From: Bacteroidales bacterium | Lineage (GTDB): Bacteria > Bacteroidota > Bacteroidia > Bacteroidales > UBA932 | Reading direction: 5' to 3' | Length of the DNA stretch: 39,850 nucleotides | NCBI GenBank assembly: GCA_017630215.1 | Contig: JAGBVR010000016.1 | Location: forward strand, 1-39,850 | Shown here: in pieces, positions 17,375 through 26,204 of the stretch | How the letters are laid out: each line of letters opens with the position of its first letter | Numbering within the stretch: the stretch's first letter is position 1 | Translations under genes and position numbers: made by a program | The notes under the pieces: generated by a model | What the model was told of the DNA's origin: nothing | Database searches by the model: none | Seen by the model: the letters and a program-made list of their open reading frames with translations, nothing else

Positions 17375-19564
17375 ATGAATTACCTATTCTATCTTGTGCC
17401 GGCGGCAGCAGTAATTGCACTGATGTTCGCCTACATTTTCTTCCGTCAGATGATGAAGGAAAGCGAAGGAACTGTGACAATGAAGCAGATTGCGCAGTAT
17501 GTCAGAGAGGGAGCTATGGCTTATCTGAAGCAGCAGTACAAAGTCGTTATAATCGTCTTTATCGTACTCGCTGCTCTTTTTGCATTATTGGCTTTCCTTG
17601 GAGTGCAGAACAGCTGGGTGCCGTTTGCATTCCTTACAGGTGGATTCTTCTCTGGCCTTGCTGGCTTCGTGGGTATGAAGACCGCTACTTATGCTTCTGC
17701 AAGAACAGCAAATGCAGCTCAGAGATCGCTCAATTCAGGACTTAAGGTCGCTTTCCGAAGCGGTGCCGTGATGGGTCTTACAGTGGTTGGTCTCGGACTT
17801 CTTGATATTGCTCTCTGGTGGATTGTCCTCAATGCATTCGTTGACATCGAAGGAACCCAGAAGCTTGTATTTATCACCACTACAATGCTTACATTCGGAA
17901 TGGGTGCCTCTACACAGGCCCTCTTCGCACGCGTAGGTGGAGGTATTTACACTAAGGCAGCCGATGTGGGAGCTGACCTCGTAGGTAAGGTGGAGGCCGG
18001 TATCCCTGAGGACGACCCTCGTAACCCTGCTACCATCGCCGATAACGTAGGTGACAATGTAGGTGACGTTGCTGGTATGGGTGCAGACCTTTACGAGTCT
18101 TACTGCGGATCAATCCTCGCTACTATGGCCCTCGGTGCCGCGGCGTTCAGCGGAGTCGGAGTCGATGCCCAGATGAAGGCTATCCTCGCTCCAATGACAA
18201 TTGCTGCAATCGGTGTGGCTCTTTCTATCCTCGGTATCTATGTGGTACGCACGAAGGAAGGTGCGGGTATGGATGACTTGCTGAAGTCTCTTGGTCGTGG
18301 AACCAACCTCAGCTCTATCCTTATCGCTGTCGCTACATTCGGCATCATGTACCTTCTCGGAATGGATAACTGGTGGCAGCTTTCGCTTTCAGTAGTTACC
18401 GGTCTTGTGGCAGGTGTGATCATCGGTCAGGCTACAGAGTACTATACATCACATTCTTACCGTCCTACTCAGAAGCTCGCAGAGTCAGCAGAGACTGGTC
18501 CTGCTACAGTCATCATCTCTGGTGTGGGTCTCGGTATGCTTTCTACAGCTATTCCTGTAATCACTATTGCAGTGGCGATTCTTCTTGCATATCTCTGTGC
18601 TAACGGATTCGATCTCTCATTCTCGGCTGAAAGCCTCTCGACAGGTCTTTACGGTATCGGTATCGCAGCTGTCGGAATGCTCTCGACTCTGGGAATCACT
18701 CTCGCAACAGATGCATACGGCCCTATCGCTGACAATGCCGGTGGTAATGCTCAGATGAGCGAACTCGATCCTGAGGTACGCAGACGTACAGACGTTCTCG
18801 ATGCACTCGGAAACACTACAGCAGCTACAGGTAAGGGATTCGCAATCGGATCTGCAGCCCTTACAGGTCTCGCTCTCCTCGCTTCTTATATTGAGGAAAT
18901 CAAGATCGGTCTGACTCATCTCGGAAAACAGATCGTCGATGTAGCCGGTAATACTATCGATGCAGCTCAGGCGACTATCCCTGATATCATGGCATATTAT
19001 CACGTTGATCTCATGAACCCAGTGGTTCTCGTAGGTGTTTTCATCGGTGCAATGATGTCATTCCTCTTCTGCGGTCTTACAATGAATGCAGTAGGCCGTG
19101 CGGCTCAGAGCATGGTGACAGAAGTACGCCGTCAGTTCCGTGAGATCAAGGGTATCCTTACACGTGAAGCTACTCCTGATTATGCTCGTTGCGTAGAGAT
19201 CTCCACCAAGGGTGCTCAGCGTGAAATGCTTCTTCCTTCACTCATCGCTATCATTGTTCCTGTACTCGTAGGTCTCATCCTCGGTCCTGCAGGTGTGATG
19301 GGTCTTCTGATCGGAGGTCTCGGTTCGGGCTTCGTTCTCGCAGTGTTCATGTCCAATTCAGGCGGTGCTTGGGACAATGCGAAGAAGTATGTTGAAGAAG
19401 GACATCTCGGAGGAAAGAACTCAGAGGCTCACAAGGCTACCGTTACAGGTGACACTGTGGGTGATCCGTTCAAGGATACATCAGGACCATCACTCAACAT
19501 TCTCATCAAGCTTATGAGTATGGTGTCTATCGTAATGGCAATGCTTACAGTAGCGATCCACTAG
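17375..19564 (+). CDS. hppA: Membrane-bound ion-pumping pyrophosphatase, K+-dependent type
   Basis: The 729-residue multi-pass enzyme couples hydrolysis of pyrophosphate to pumping of Na+ and/or H+ out of the cytoplasm. Key blocks are ADVGADLVGKVE (substrate and Mg2+ binding, near residue 197), ADNVGDNVGDVAGMGADLYES, ADNAGGNAQMS and DTVGDPFKDTSGPS. In GNTTAATGKGFA the residue at 483 is Ala and at 486 Gly, the K+-dependent pattern (Lys and Thr in K+-independent enzymes). Some Bacteroides members pump both Na+ and H+; ion choice here cannot be read safely. I prefer ATG 17375, which starts directly at the first membrane helix, over the upstream in-frame start at 17327. It is a single-gene unit with its own promoter and terminator. 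Confidence 0.95.
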   Translation: MNYLFYLVPAAAVIALMFAYIFFRQMMKESEGTVTMKQIAQYVREGAMAYLKQQYKVVIIVFIVLAALFALLAFLGVQNSWVPFAFLTGGFFSGLAGFVGMKTATYASARTANAAQRSLNSGLKVAFRSGAVMGLTVVGLGLLDIALWWIVLNAFVDIEGTQKLVFITTTMLTFGMGASTQALFARVGGGIYTKAADVGADLVGKVEAGIPEDDPRNPATIADNVGDNVGDVAGMGADLYESYCGSILATMALGAAAFSGVGVDAQMKAILAPMTIAAIGVALSILGIYVVRTKEGAGMDDLLKSLGRGTNLSSILIAVATFGIMYLLGMDNWWQLSLSVVTGLVAGVIIGQATEYYTSHSYRPTQKLAESAETGPATVIISGVGLGMLSTAIPVITIAVAILLAYLCANGFDLSFSAESLSTGLYGIGIAAVGMLSTLGITLATDAYGPIADNAGGNAQMSELDPEVRRRTDVLDALGNTTAATGKGFAIGSAALTGLALLASYIEEIKIGLTHLGKQIVDVAGNTIDAAQATIPDIMAYYHVDLMNPVVLVGVFIGAMMSFLFCGLTMNAVGRAAQSMVTEVRRQFREIKGILTREATPDYARCVEISTKGAQREMLLPSLIAIIVPVLVGLILGPAGVMGLLIGGLGSGFVLAVFMSNSGGAWDNAKKYVEEGHLGGKNSEAHKATVTGDTVGDPFKDTSGPSLNILIKLMSMVSIVMAMLTVAIH

Positions 19565-19611
19565 TGGCTTCTGGTAGCGTATATTGCGCTGATACTCAAT
19601 GATATATATTG

Positions 19612-19641
19612 TATGCCTGCTGTCATTTGACAGCAGGCATA
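19612..19641 (+). terminator. Strong terminator hairpin after hppA
   Basis: TATGCCTGCTGTCA pairs with TGACAGCAGGCATA across a tight loop, a stem of about 13 bp, 48 bases after the hppA stop. Only a weak T-run follows, so it may act as a terminator or as an mRNA-stabilising 3' hairpin. Confidence 0.7.
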
Positions 19642-19735
19642 TGCTTTAAGTGAATGTGTACCAGTCGTTTACGTGCCATCTTTCTCTGTGAATAGATGCA
19701 TTATCTGCAGGGACGTGCTATTCAAAATATATAGT

Positions 19736-19743
19736 TATATTTG
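19736..19743 (+). promoter_or_regulatory. Possible -7 box for the TonB-plug gene
   Basis: TATATTTG is a perfect TAnnTTTG match 22 bases before ATG 19766. The -33 region (GTG near 19715-19717) is weak. Confidence 0.5.
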
Positions 19744-19765
19744 CTGTACTGAAATTGATCCGGTC

Positions 19766-20293
19766 ATGAGAACTTTTATTGTCGTTTTATTGATACTTTT
19801 TGTCTCTTTTTCTGCAGATGCCCGCGACAGGAAGGCAGAGCGCCAGGCTCGCAGAGAGACCCGTCGGGAACTCCTGCGCATGGAAAGGGCCATACGGGAT
19901 TCATTGCGTCTGCGCAGTCAGGAGGAAGACTCCGTCAATGTGGGGTACGGATATATCAAGAGCAAGAACCTGACCAGCTCTGTGTCCAAAGTTTCTATGG
20001 ATAACGTGCATACGAGCAGCTATACGCATATCGGAGAATATCTGGCCGGACGCGTACCCGGTCTGGTCGTTCATAAGACCGGTAGCGGATATAAATATAC
20101 GATACGTGGGGCTACATCCATATATGCATCAACTGATCCGCTTTTCATTGTAGACGGGACCGAAGTGATGGATATCGATTATCTTAATCCAAGCGATGTA
20201 AAATCGGTCGAAGTGCTGAAAGACTCCTCTGCGTCAATATATGGAACCAGAGGTGCCTGTGGAGTCATACTGATAACTACGCGCAAGAGATGA
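19766..20293 (+). CDS. Stand-alone TonB-dependent receptor plug-domain protein
   Basis: The 175-residue protein has a signal peptide (MRTFIVVLLILFVSFSADA) and a highly charged Arg/Glu helix (about residues 18-50). A SusC-type plug domain follows: GEYLAGRVPGLVVHKTG, IRGATSIYASTDPLFIVDG, then DVKSVEVLKDSSASIYGTRG and ILITTRK. It stops exactly where the outer-membrane beta-barrel would begin, and no barrel follows because the next gene is on the opposite strand. It could be a truncated receptor or a free plug domain, which is known as a small class in Bacteroidota. I chose ATG 19766 because it begins the signal peptide. Confidence 0.85.
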   Translation: MRTFIVVLLILFVSFSADARDRKAERQARRETRRELLRMERAIRDSLRLRSQEEDSVNVGYGYIKSKNLTSSVSKVSMDNVHTSSYTHIGEYLAGRVPGLVVHKTGSGYKYTIRGATSIYASTDPLFIVDGTEVMDIDYLNPSDVKSVEVLKDSSASIYGTRGACGVILITTRKR

Positions 20294-20297
20294 TTTC

Positions 20298-20909
20298 TTA
20301 CAGGTCTTCCCCTGTGAGTTCGAGAGCGATAAGCTTTCTTTTCATTTCAGGCCCCCATGCGTAGTTTCCGAAATCGATTGTTTCGTTTTTGAGGATCGAG
20401 CTCAGGCATAGGTCCACACCTTTGAATATGGTGGCTTCTGCCTTTCTGTTTATTTCCTTCATTTTATCGATGGATTCCTTAGGAATTACCAGATGGCATG
20501 GGATTACGATAGAAACCGGGTTGAGGCTGATAGCATGAGCCACTGCGCGTACGCCAGCACGGTTATGACATAGTTCGGCAAAGTCGGTATAGCTGATGAG
20601 TCTGGCGGCGCTGTCTTCCCGATGTGTCAGGTCGTAAAGCTTTCTCCAGACTTTTTTCTGGAAATCGGTACCGAACAGAAGAAGGTCATCCCAGGATGCA
20701 TCCTGCCGTAGCTTCCATATCTGGTCGAAGCCTACTGCCTCTGCTGAAATGTTCTGATAAGGGATATTGTTTCTCTGATTGTTCTTTTTCCCCTGCTTTG
20801 CAGGTGATGCGATTCGGGCGGAGATTTCCGCCAGCAGCCTGTAGTCAGTCGATATCGCCGCAATCTTCCCATCAATGCGGACAATTATCCATTTCCGGTC
20901 GGTTTCCAT
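20298..20909 (-). CDS. Methylated-DNA--[protein]-cysteine S-methyltransferase-like protein (variant)
   Basis: The 203-residue protein resembles O6-alkylguanine-DNA alkyltransferases, which transfer the alkyl group to an active Cys. The C-terminal domain has FGTDFQKKVWRKLYDL, then SYTDFAELCHNRAGVRAVAHA with the helix-turn-helix Arg121, and SLNPVSIVIPCH with Cys138. Two features are unusual. The residue after PCH is Leu140, where the family nearly always has Arg. A stretch of about 25 residues is inserted before the GNYAWGPEMKRKLIALE segment, which replaces the usual GYxxGxxxKxxLL. It could be an active repair enzyme, an alkyltransferase-like protein or a former Ada fragment. Confidence 0.8.
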   Translation of the reverse strand: METDRKWIIVRIDGKIAAISTDYRLLAEISARIASPAKQGKKNNQRNNIPYQNISAEAVGFDQIWKLRQDASWDDLLLFGTDFQKKVWRKLYDLTHREDSAARLISYTDFAELCHNRAGVRAVAHAISLNPVSIVIPCHLVIPKESIDKMKEINRKAEATIFKGVDLCLSSILKNETIDFGNYAWGPEMKRKLIALELTGEDL

Positions 20910-20931
20910 AGCAGTTTTTAGTCACAACGCT

Positions 20932-20962
20932 CAAATTTACAAAAACTTATCAACATCTCAAA
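20932..20962 (-). promoter_or_regulatory. Promoter of the methyltransferase gene
   Basis: On the minus strand TTTG (20959-20962), a 19-base spacer and TAAATTTG (20932-20939) match the consensus exactly. It starts about 22 bases from the divergent rpsL promoter, so the two polymerases' sites nearly touch. Confidence 0.75.
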
Positions 20963-20983
20963 ATACTGAATTTCAATAATATT

Positions 20984-21014
20984 GTTGATAAATAAAAAAA
21001 TATTCGTATATTTG
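20984..21014 (+). promoter_or_regulatory. Promoter of the str operon
   Basis: GTTG at 20984-20987, 19 bases, then TATATTTG at 21007-21014. Transcription would start near 21021, giving an AT-rich leader of about 45 bases before rpsL. Confidence 0.8.
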
Positions 21015-21065
21015 CAGCCCCAAAAATATGGGTAATAAACATAAATTATTTATTTACAAACATTT

Positions 21066-21449
21066 ATGCCTACAATTCAACAATTAGTTCGCAAAGGACG
21101 CGAGGTTATCGTCGAGAAGAGCAAATCTCGCGCGTTGGATGCTTGTCCTCAGAGAAGAGGCGTATGCGTACGTGTGTACACAACTACACCTAAGAAGCCT
21201 AACTCAGCAATGCGTAAGGTTGCCCGTGTACGTCTTACTAACTCTAAAGAGGTCAACGCGTACATCCCAGGCGAGGGCCACAACCTCCAGGAGCACTCAA
21301 TCGTGCTTGTACGTGGCGGTCGTGTAAAGGACCTTCCGGGTGTGCGTTACCACATCCTTAGAGGAGCTTTGGATACTGCAGGTGTCGATGGAAGAACACA
21401 GTCACGTTCTCTCTACGGTACCAAGAGACCAAAGAAGTCTAAGAAGTAA
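21066..21449 (+). CDS. rpsL: 30S ribosomal protein S12 (uS12)
   Basis: The 127-residue protein is full-length uS12 of the decoding centre. The streptomycin-relevant loops [18 protein letters not shown] and [15 protein letters not shown] have the ordinary wild-type residues: Lys of KKPNS, and Lys of GRVKDLPG. It is the first gene of the str operon and has its own promoter. Confidence 0.97.
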   Translation: MPTIQQLVRKGREVIVEKSKSRALDACPQRRGVCVRVYTTTPKKPNSAMRKVARVRLTNSKEVNAYIPGEGHNLQEHSIVLVRGGRVKDLPGVRYHILRGALDTAGVDGRTQSRSLYGTKRPKKSKK

Positions 21450-21488
21450 TTTTATTAATTAATTCATCACCTAATTTTTTCTAAAAAA

Positions 21489-21965
21489 ATGAGAAAAACG
21501 AAGCCTAAGAAGAGGATTCTACTTCCTGATCCTAAGTTTCACGATGTAAACGTAACACGTTTCGTGAACAACCTTATGTTGCAGGGAAAGAAGAGTATCG
21601 CGTATTCTATTTTTTACGATGCCATTGATATGGTAGGCGAGAAGATGAAAGATTCTGACAAGGCTCCTCTAGATATTTGGAGGAAGGCCCTCGAGAACGT
21701 AACTCCTCAGGTTGAGGTTAAGTCACGTCGTATCGGTGGAGCTAACTTCCAGGTGCCAATGGAGGTGCGTCCAGAGAGGAAGATTTCACTTTCTATGAAG
21801 AATATGATCAACTTCGCCCGCAAGCGCTCTGGCCGCTCTATGGCAGAAAAGCTCTGTGCTGAGATCATCGCAGCATATAACTGCGAGGGTGCAGCATTCA
21901 AGAGAAAGGAAGATATGCACAGAATGGCAGAGGCCAACAAGGCATTTGCACACTTCAGATTCTAA
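21489..21965 (+). CDS. rpsG: 30S ribosomal protein S7 (uS7)
   Basis: The 158-residue protein is uS7, the nucleator of the small-subunit head. Blocks visible are [39 protein letters not shown] and the tail [18 protein letters not shown]. It lies 39 bases after rpsL and 24 bases before fusA, the common str-operon order. Confidence 0.97.
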   Translation: MRKTKPKKRILLPDPKFHDVNVTRFVNNLMLQGKKSIAYSIFYDAIDMVGEKMKDSDKAPLDIWRKALENVTPQVEVKSRRIGGANFQVPMEVRPERKISLSMKNMINFARKRSGRSMAEKLCAEIIAAYNCEGAAFKRKEDMHRMAEANKAFAHFRF

Positions 21966-21989
21966 TTTTATCCCTAGACCAGACGAACA

Positions 21990-24098
21990 ATGGCAAGAGA
22001 TCTTAAATTCACAAGAAACATCGGTATCATGGCTCACATCGATGCCGGTAAGACCACAACTTCAGAGCGTATCCTCTACTATACCGGTAAGACACACAAG
22101 CTCGGTGAGGTACATGAAGGTGGTGCCACTATGGACTGGATGGTTCAGGAGCAGGAGCGCGGTATCACTATTACATCTGCTGCTACCACTGCATTCTGGA
22201 ACTATAACGGGGACACTTATCAGATCAACTTGATCGACACTCCGGGCCACGTTGACTTTACAGTCGAGGTAGAGCGTTCACTCCGTGTGCTCGATGGAAC
22301 AGTCGCTACCTTCTGTGCGGTAGGACGTGTACAGCCACAGTCTGAGACTGTATGGCGCCAGGCTGACAAGTATGGCGTTCCAAAGATTGCTTACGTTAAC
22401 AAGATGGACCGTGTAGGTGCTGACTTCTTCGCTGTAATCGATGAGATGAAGGAGAAGCTCGGAGCACGTGCAGTTCCAATCTGTATTCCAATCGGAGCAG
22501 AGGATAAGTTCGATGGTATCATTGACCTCGTAGCTATGAAGGCAATGATCTACGACCACAACTCTGACGCTCTCGTTAACTATCAGGTTACTGACATTCC
22601 TGAGAAGTATGTTGATGAGGCTAACGCTTGGAGAGAGAAGCTCGTAGAGGCTGCTGCCGAGTACGATGAGAATCTCATGGAGAAGTTCTTCGAGGATCCT
22701 GACTCAATCACTGAGGAAGAGGTAATCGCAGCTCTCCGTGCAGCTACCATCGATATGGCTATCGTTCCAGCTTGCTGCGGATCTTCATTCAAGAACAAGG
22801 GTGTTCAGTTCCTTCTCAACGCTGTAATGCGTTACCTTCCATCACCACTTGACAAGGGTGCCGTTAAGGGTACTGATGCAAACGGTGAGGAGGCAGTACG
22901 CCAGCCAAGCATCAAGGAGCCATTCGCAGCCCTCGTGTTCAAGATCGCTACAGACCCATTCGTAGGCCGTCTTGCATTTATGAGAGCATACTCAGGTAAG
23001 CTTGATGCAGGTTCATATGTTCTTAACACACGTACTGGCAAGAAGGAGCGTGTATCACGTCTCTTCCAGATGCACTCAAACAAGCAGAACCCTATCGAGT
23101 TCGTTGAGGCTGGTGACATCTGCGCAGCAGTAGGTTTCAAGGACCTCCGTACAGGAGATACAATCTGCTTCGAGCAGGCTCCTATCACTCTCGAGTCAAT
23201 GGAGTTCCCAGATCCGGTTATCGGACTTGCAGTAGAGCCTAAGACTCAGAAGGATCTTGACAAGCTCGGTATCGCACTTGCTAAGCTTGCTGAGGAGGAC
23301 CCTACATTCACAGTTAAGACAGACCACGATACAGGCCAGACTGTCATCAGCGGTATGGGTGAGCTTCACCTCGACATCATCGTTGACCGTCTCCGTCGTG
23401 AGTTCGGCGTGGATATCAACCAGGGTGCACCACAGGTTAACTACAAGGAGACTATCACAGGTACTGTCACTCACCGTGAGGTATTCAAGAAGCAGACCGG
23501 TGGTCGTGGTAAGTTCGCTGATATCATCGTTGAGATCGGACCAGCTGATGAGGGCGTAACAGGCCTCCAGTTCATCGACGAGGTGAAGGGTGGTAACGTT
23601 CCTAAGGAATTCATCCCATCAGTTGAGAAGGGCTTCAAGTCAGCAATGGCAAACGGTGTTCTCGCTGGATACGAGGTTCCATCACTCAAGGTTACTCTCA
23701 AGGATGGTTCATTCCACCCAGTTGACTCTGACCAGCTTTCATTCGAGCTCGCAGCTCGTCTGGCGTTCCGTCACGCTTGCCCTAAGGCTAAGCCGGTTCT
23801 CCTCGAACCTATCATGAGCCTCGAAGTAGTTACTCCAGAGGATTACATGGGAGATATCGTAGGTGACCTCAACCGTCGTCGCGGACAGATCAACGCAATG
23901 GACTCAACTCTTGGTGCACGTATCGTTAAGGCATACGTTCCACTCGCAGAGCAGTTCGGATACGTTACTATCCTCCGTACCATCTCTTCAGGTCGTGCAA
24001 CCAGCACAATGACATTCGACCACTATGCAGAGGTTCCAGCAGGACTCGCTAAGGAGGTTATCGAGAAGAGCGGTTACAAGGCCGATGATGACGAATAA
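21990..24098 (+). CDS. fusA: Elongation factor G
   Basis: The 702-residue GTPase drives translocation on the ribosome. G-domain motifs are present and intact: AHIDAGKTT (P loop), the switch region around [17 protein letters not shown] and NKMDR. Domains II-V follow, with [14 protein letters not shown] and the C-terminal [17 protein letters not shown]. Position after rpsG supports the main housekeeping EF-G rather than the second, divergent EF-G copy found elsewhere in some Bacteroides. Confidence 0.97.
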   Translation: MARDLKFTRNIGIMAHIDAGKTTTSERILYYTGKTHKLGEVHEGGATMDWMVQEQERGITITSAATTAFWNYNGDTYQINLIDTPGHVDFTVEVERSLRVLDGTVATFCAVGRVQPQSETVWRQADKYGVPKIAYVNKMDRVGADFFAVIDEMKEKLGARAVPICIPIGAEDKFDGIIDLVAMKAMIYDHNSDALVNYQVTDIPEKYVDEANAWREKLVEAAAEYDENLMEKFFEDPDSITEEEVIAALRAATIDMAIVPACCGSSFKNKGVQFLLNAVMRYLPSPLDKGAVKGTDANGEEAVRQPSIKEPFAALVFKIATDPFVGRLAFMRAYSGKLDAGSYVLNTRTGKKERVSRLFQMHSNKQNPIEFVEAGDICAAVGFKDLRTGDTICFEQAPITLESMEFPDPVIGLAVEPKTQKDLDKLGIALAKLAEEDPTFTVKTDHDTGQTVISGMGELHLDIIVDRLRREFGVDINQGAPQVNYKETITGTVTHREVFKKQTGGRGKFADIIVEIGPADEGVTGLQFIDEVKGGNVPKEFIPSVEKGFKSAMANGVLAGYEVPSLKVTLKDGSFHPVDSDQLSFELAARLAFRHACPKAKPVLLEPIMSLEVVTPEDYMGDIVGDLNRRRGQINAMDSTLGARIVKAYVPLAEQFGYVTILRTISSGRATSTMTFDHYAEVPAGLAKEVIEKSGYKADDDE

Positions 24099-24127
24099 TT
24101 GTTTAACTGAATTCAACGAATTTTGAT

Positions 24128-24436
24128 ATGAGCCAGATAATTAGAATTAAACTCAAATCATTCGATCACATGCTTGTTGACAAGTCAGCAAAGAAGATCG
24201 TTGAGACAGTATCTGCTACAGGTGCTCGTGTGAACGGACCTATTCCGCTCCCTACTCACAAGAAGATCTTCACTGTAAACCGCTCGACTTTCGTAAACAA
24301 GAAGTCACGTGAGCAGTTCGAGCTCAACTCTTTCTGCCGTCTTCTTGACATTTACGATTCAACTCCTAAGACTGTGGACGCTCTTATGAAGCTCGAACTT
24401 TCTTCAGGTGTTGAGGTAGAAATCAAGCTCAACTAA
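24128..24436 (+). CDS. rpsJ: 30S ribosomal protein S10 (uS10)
   Basis: The 102-residue protein is uS10 of the small-subunit head ([19 protein letters not shown]-like block present as [19 protein letters not shown], then [17 protein letters not shown]). It follows fusA by 29 bases. In Bacteroidota rpsJ is normally followed by rplC and the rest of the S10 operon; here a tRNA follows instead, so the operon ends at rpsJ. Confidence 0.96.
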   Translation: MSQIIRIKLKSFDHMLVDKSAKKIVETVSATGARVNGPIPLPTHKKIFTVNRSTFVNKKSREQFELNSFCRLLDIYDSTPKTVDALMKLELSSGVEVEIKLN

Positions 24437-24458
24437 TCGAAGATATCGAAAAAAGTAT

Positions 24459-24466
24459 TATATTTG
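24459..24466 (+). promoter_or_regulatory. Possible -7 box for the tRNA
   Basis: TATATTTG lies 54 bases upstream of the tRNA. No convincing -33 sequence is present at 19-20 bases. Transcription would begin near 24473, inside the left arm of the hairpin at 24469-24496. Confidence 0.45.
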
Positions 24467-24468
24467 CA

Positions 24469-24496
24469 GTACGGTTCAGAACCGTCTGAACCGTAC
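24469..24496. repeat. 12-bp inverted repeat between rpsJ and the tRNA
   Basis: GTACGGTTCAGA (24469-24480) and TCTGAACCGTAC (24485-24496) are perfect complements around the loop ACCG. The centre also allows ACGGTT/AACCGT pairing, so GAACCGT is directly repeated. No T-tract follows, so it is not a classical terminator. It may protect the rpsJ mRNA end, act as an operator, or fold at the start of the tRNA precursor. Confidence 0.75.
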
Positions 24497-24520
24497 GCAA
24501 ATTAGTTCTTTAATAAGTTT

Positions 24521-24595
24521 GGTCCCTTAGCTCAGTTGGTTAGTAGCACCTGACTCATAATCAGGGGGTCGCAGGATCATGCCCTGCAGGGACCA
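24521..24595 (+). tRNA. tRNA with CAT anticodon (Met-type), atypical D and T arms
   Basis: The acceptor arms GGTCCCT and AGGGACC pair perfectly with discriminator A24595. The anticodon stem CCTGA/TCAGG encloses the loop CTCATAA, giving anticodon CAT at 24556-24558. That is elongator Met, or Ile if the C is lysidinylated. The T stem GCAGG/CCTGC is good, but the T loop is ATCATGC rather than TTCnAnn, so T54 and A58 appear exchanged to A54 and T58. The D arm has one extra T (GTAGC instead of GAGC) that breaks one stem pair. No CCA is encoded. It may be a functional variant or a decaying copy. Confidence 0.85.
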
Positions 24596-24597
24596 CG

Positions 24598-24630
24598 AAA
24601 GCACTTGCAAAAATTGCAAGTGCTTTTTTT
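24598..24630 (+). terminator. Terminator after the tRNA
   Basis: AAGCACTTGCAA pairs with TTGCAAGTGCTT across AAA and is followed by a run of T (to 24630). It lies directly after the tRNA 3' end. Confidence 0.9.
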
Positions 24631-24705
24631 TGTATGTAATAGTCAACTACCGATATATTTTCCTATTTTTACGAAAATTAACCACTTATAACTAATAACT
24701 TGATT

Positions 24706-26193
24706 ATGGAAAAGGAGATTTCAAGGCGTTCATTCCTAAAAGTAGGTACGACAGCCGCCCTTGGACTTGCCGTCGCTCCATCGATGCTGATGGGAAGGTC
24801 CAGAAAGAAAGATGCAGTGCCAAAGCCTCTTGATAGAAAACTCAAGATCCTGGGAGTTGGAGTCGGAGGACGAGGGGCATCTGTGCTCAAGGAACTCGAA
24901 ACAGAGGAAATCATCGGTCTGTGCGATGTGGACTGGAAGTACGCAGCTCATGTTTTCGAGCGTTATCCTAATGCCAAAAGGTACAATGATTACAAGGTCA
25001 TGTATGCAGAGCTTCTTGAAGAGGCTGATGCAGTGGTAGTCGCGACTGCAGATCATACTCATGCCGTCATTGCTGCCGAAGCTATTGTGGCAGGAAAGCA
25101 TGTATATGTGGAGAAGCCATTGACTCATACTGTCTATGAGTCGCGTCTACTCACCAAGCTTGCTGCTAAGCATAAGGTGGCTACTCAGATGGGTAATCAG
25201 GGGGCGTCCGGAGAAGGTGTAAGGCTTGCCTGCGAGTGGATCTGGAATGGAGAGATAGGAGAGGTAACTCGTGTCGAGGCATTTACTGACCGTCCGATCT
25301 GGCCACAGGGACTTGAGCGTCCAGCCGAGGTGCAGCCAGTTCCTTCTACATTGAATTGGGAAGCATTCATCGGTCCTGCTCCGATGAGACCTTACAACGA
25401 AATCTATACTCCATGGAACTTCAGAGGATGGTGGGACTTCGGAACGGGAGCCCTCGGCGATATGGCATGCCACATCCTCCACTGCGTTCACAAGGGTCTT
25501 AACCTGGGATATCCTACCAAGGTACAGGGTACATCTACACTCCTTCTCAACGAATCCTGCCCTAACGCGCAGAAGATAAAATTCGTATTCCCGGCACGAG
25601 ACAATATGCCTAAGGTAGCGATGCCTCAGGTGGAAGTGCACTGGTATGACGGAGGTCTGAAGCCGCTTCGTCCGGAAGGTATTGCTGACGGAGTCGATCT
25701 AAATATCGACGGTGGAGGTGTTATATTCTATGGTACCAAGGATACAATGGTCGTAGGCTGCTACGGTAACAGACCGTATCTCCTTTCAGGAAGAGTTCCG
25801 GAGGCTCCAAAGGTTCTCAGAAGAGTGGAACTTGGTCACGTTCAAGACTGGGTGCGTGCCTGCAAGGAGGATCCTTCAGTGCGTGTGCCTTCAGCATCAG
25901 ACTTCAGCGAAGCAGGCCCGTTCAATGAAATGGTCGTGATGGGAGTGCTTGCAGTACGTCTGCAGGATCTCAATATGGAGCTTGACTGGGACGGTGAAAA
26001 GATGGAATTCACCAATATTCCAGAGGATGCGACCATCAGAAGCGTCATCAGCGACGGCTTCACCATCAAGGACGGTCATCCGACATTCAACAAGACTTAT
26101 ACAAAACCGGTGAATGCCCGCGAATTCGCAAAGGAACTCATCAGACATACATATCAGAACGGCTACAGCCTTCCGGATATGCCAACAGAATAA
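24706..26193 (+). CDS. Tat-exported Gfo/Idh/MocA family oxidoreductase
   Basis: The 495-residue protein begins with a twin-arginine signal (SRRSFLKVG, Arg7-Arg8, then a hydrophobic stretch to about residue 30), so it is exported folded with its nicotinamide cofactor. A Rossmann motif GVGVGGRG lies at residues 50-57, and the family catalytic signature VEKPL with Lys137 follows. The C-terminal half (RGWWDFGTGALGDMACHILH) fits the substrate domain. It probably oxidises or reduces a sugar hydroxyl. The DUF1080 gene 11 bases downstream is the usual partner in 3-keto-glycoside pathways. ATG 24706 is preferred over TTG 24700 as it gives a normal Tat n-region. Confidence 0.9.
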   Translation: MEKEISRRSFLKVGTTAALGLAVAPSMLMGRSRKKDAVPKPLDRKLKILGVGVGGRGASVLKELETEEIIGLCDVDWKYAAHVFERYPNAKRYNDYKVMYAELLEEADAVVVATADHTHAVIAAEAIVAGKHVYVEKPLTHTVYESRLLTKLAAKHKVATQMGNQGASGEGVRLACEWIWNGEIGEVTRVEAFTDRPIWPQGLERPAEVQPVPSTLNWEAFIGPAPMRPYNEIYTPWNFRGWWDFGTGALGDMACHILHCVHKGLNLGYPTKVQGTSTLLLNESCPNAQKIKFVFPARDNMPKVAMPQVEVHWYDGGLKPLRPEGIADGVDLNIDGGGVIFYGTKDTMVVGCYGNRPYLLSGRVPEAPKVLRRVELGHVQDWVRACKEDPSVRVPSASDFSEAGPFNEMVVMGVLAVRLQDLNMELDWDGEKMEFTNIPEDATIRSVISDGFTIKDGHPTFNKTYTKPVNAREFAKELIRHTYQNGYSLPDMPTE

Positions 26194-26204
26194 CCCCAAT
26201 TGCT

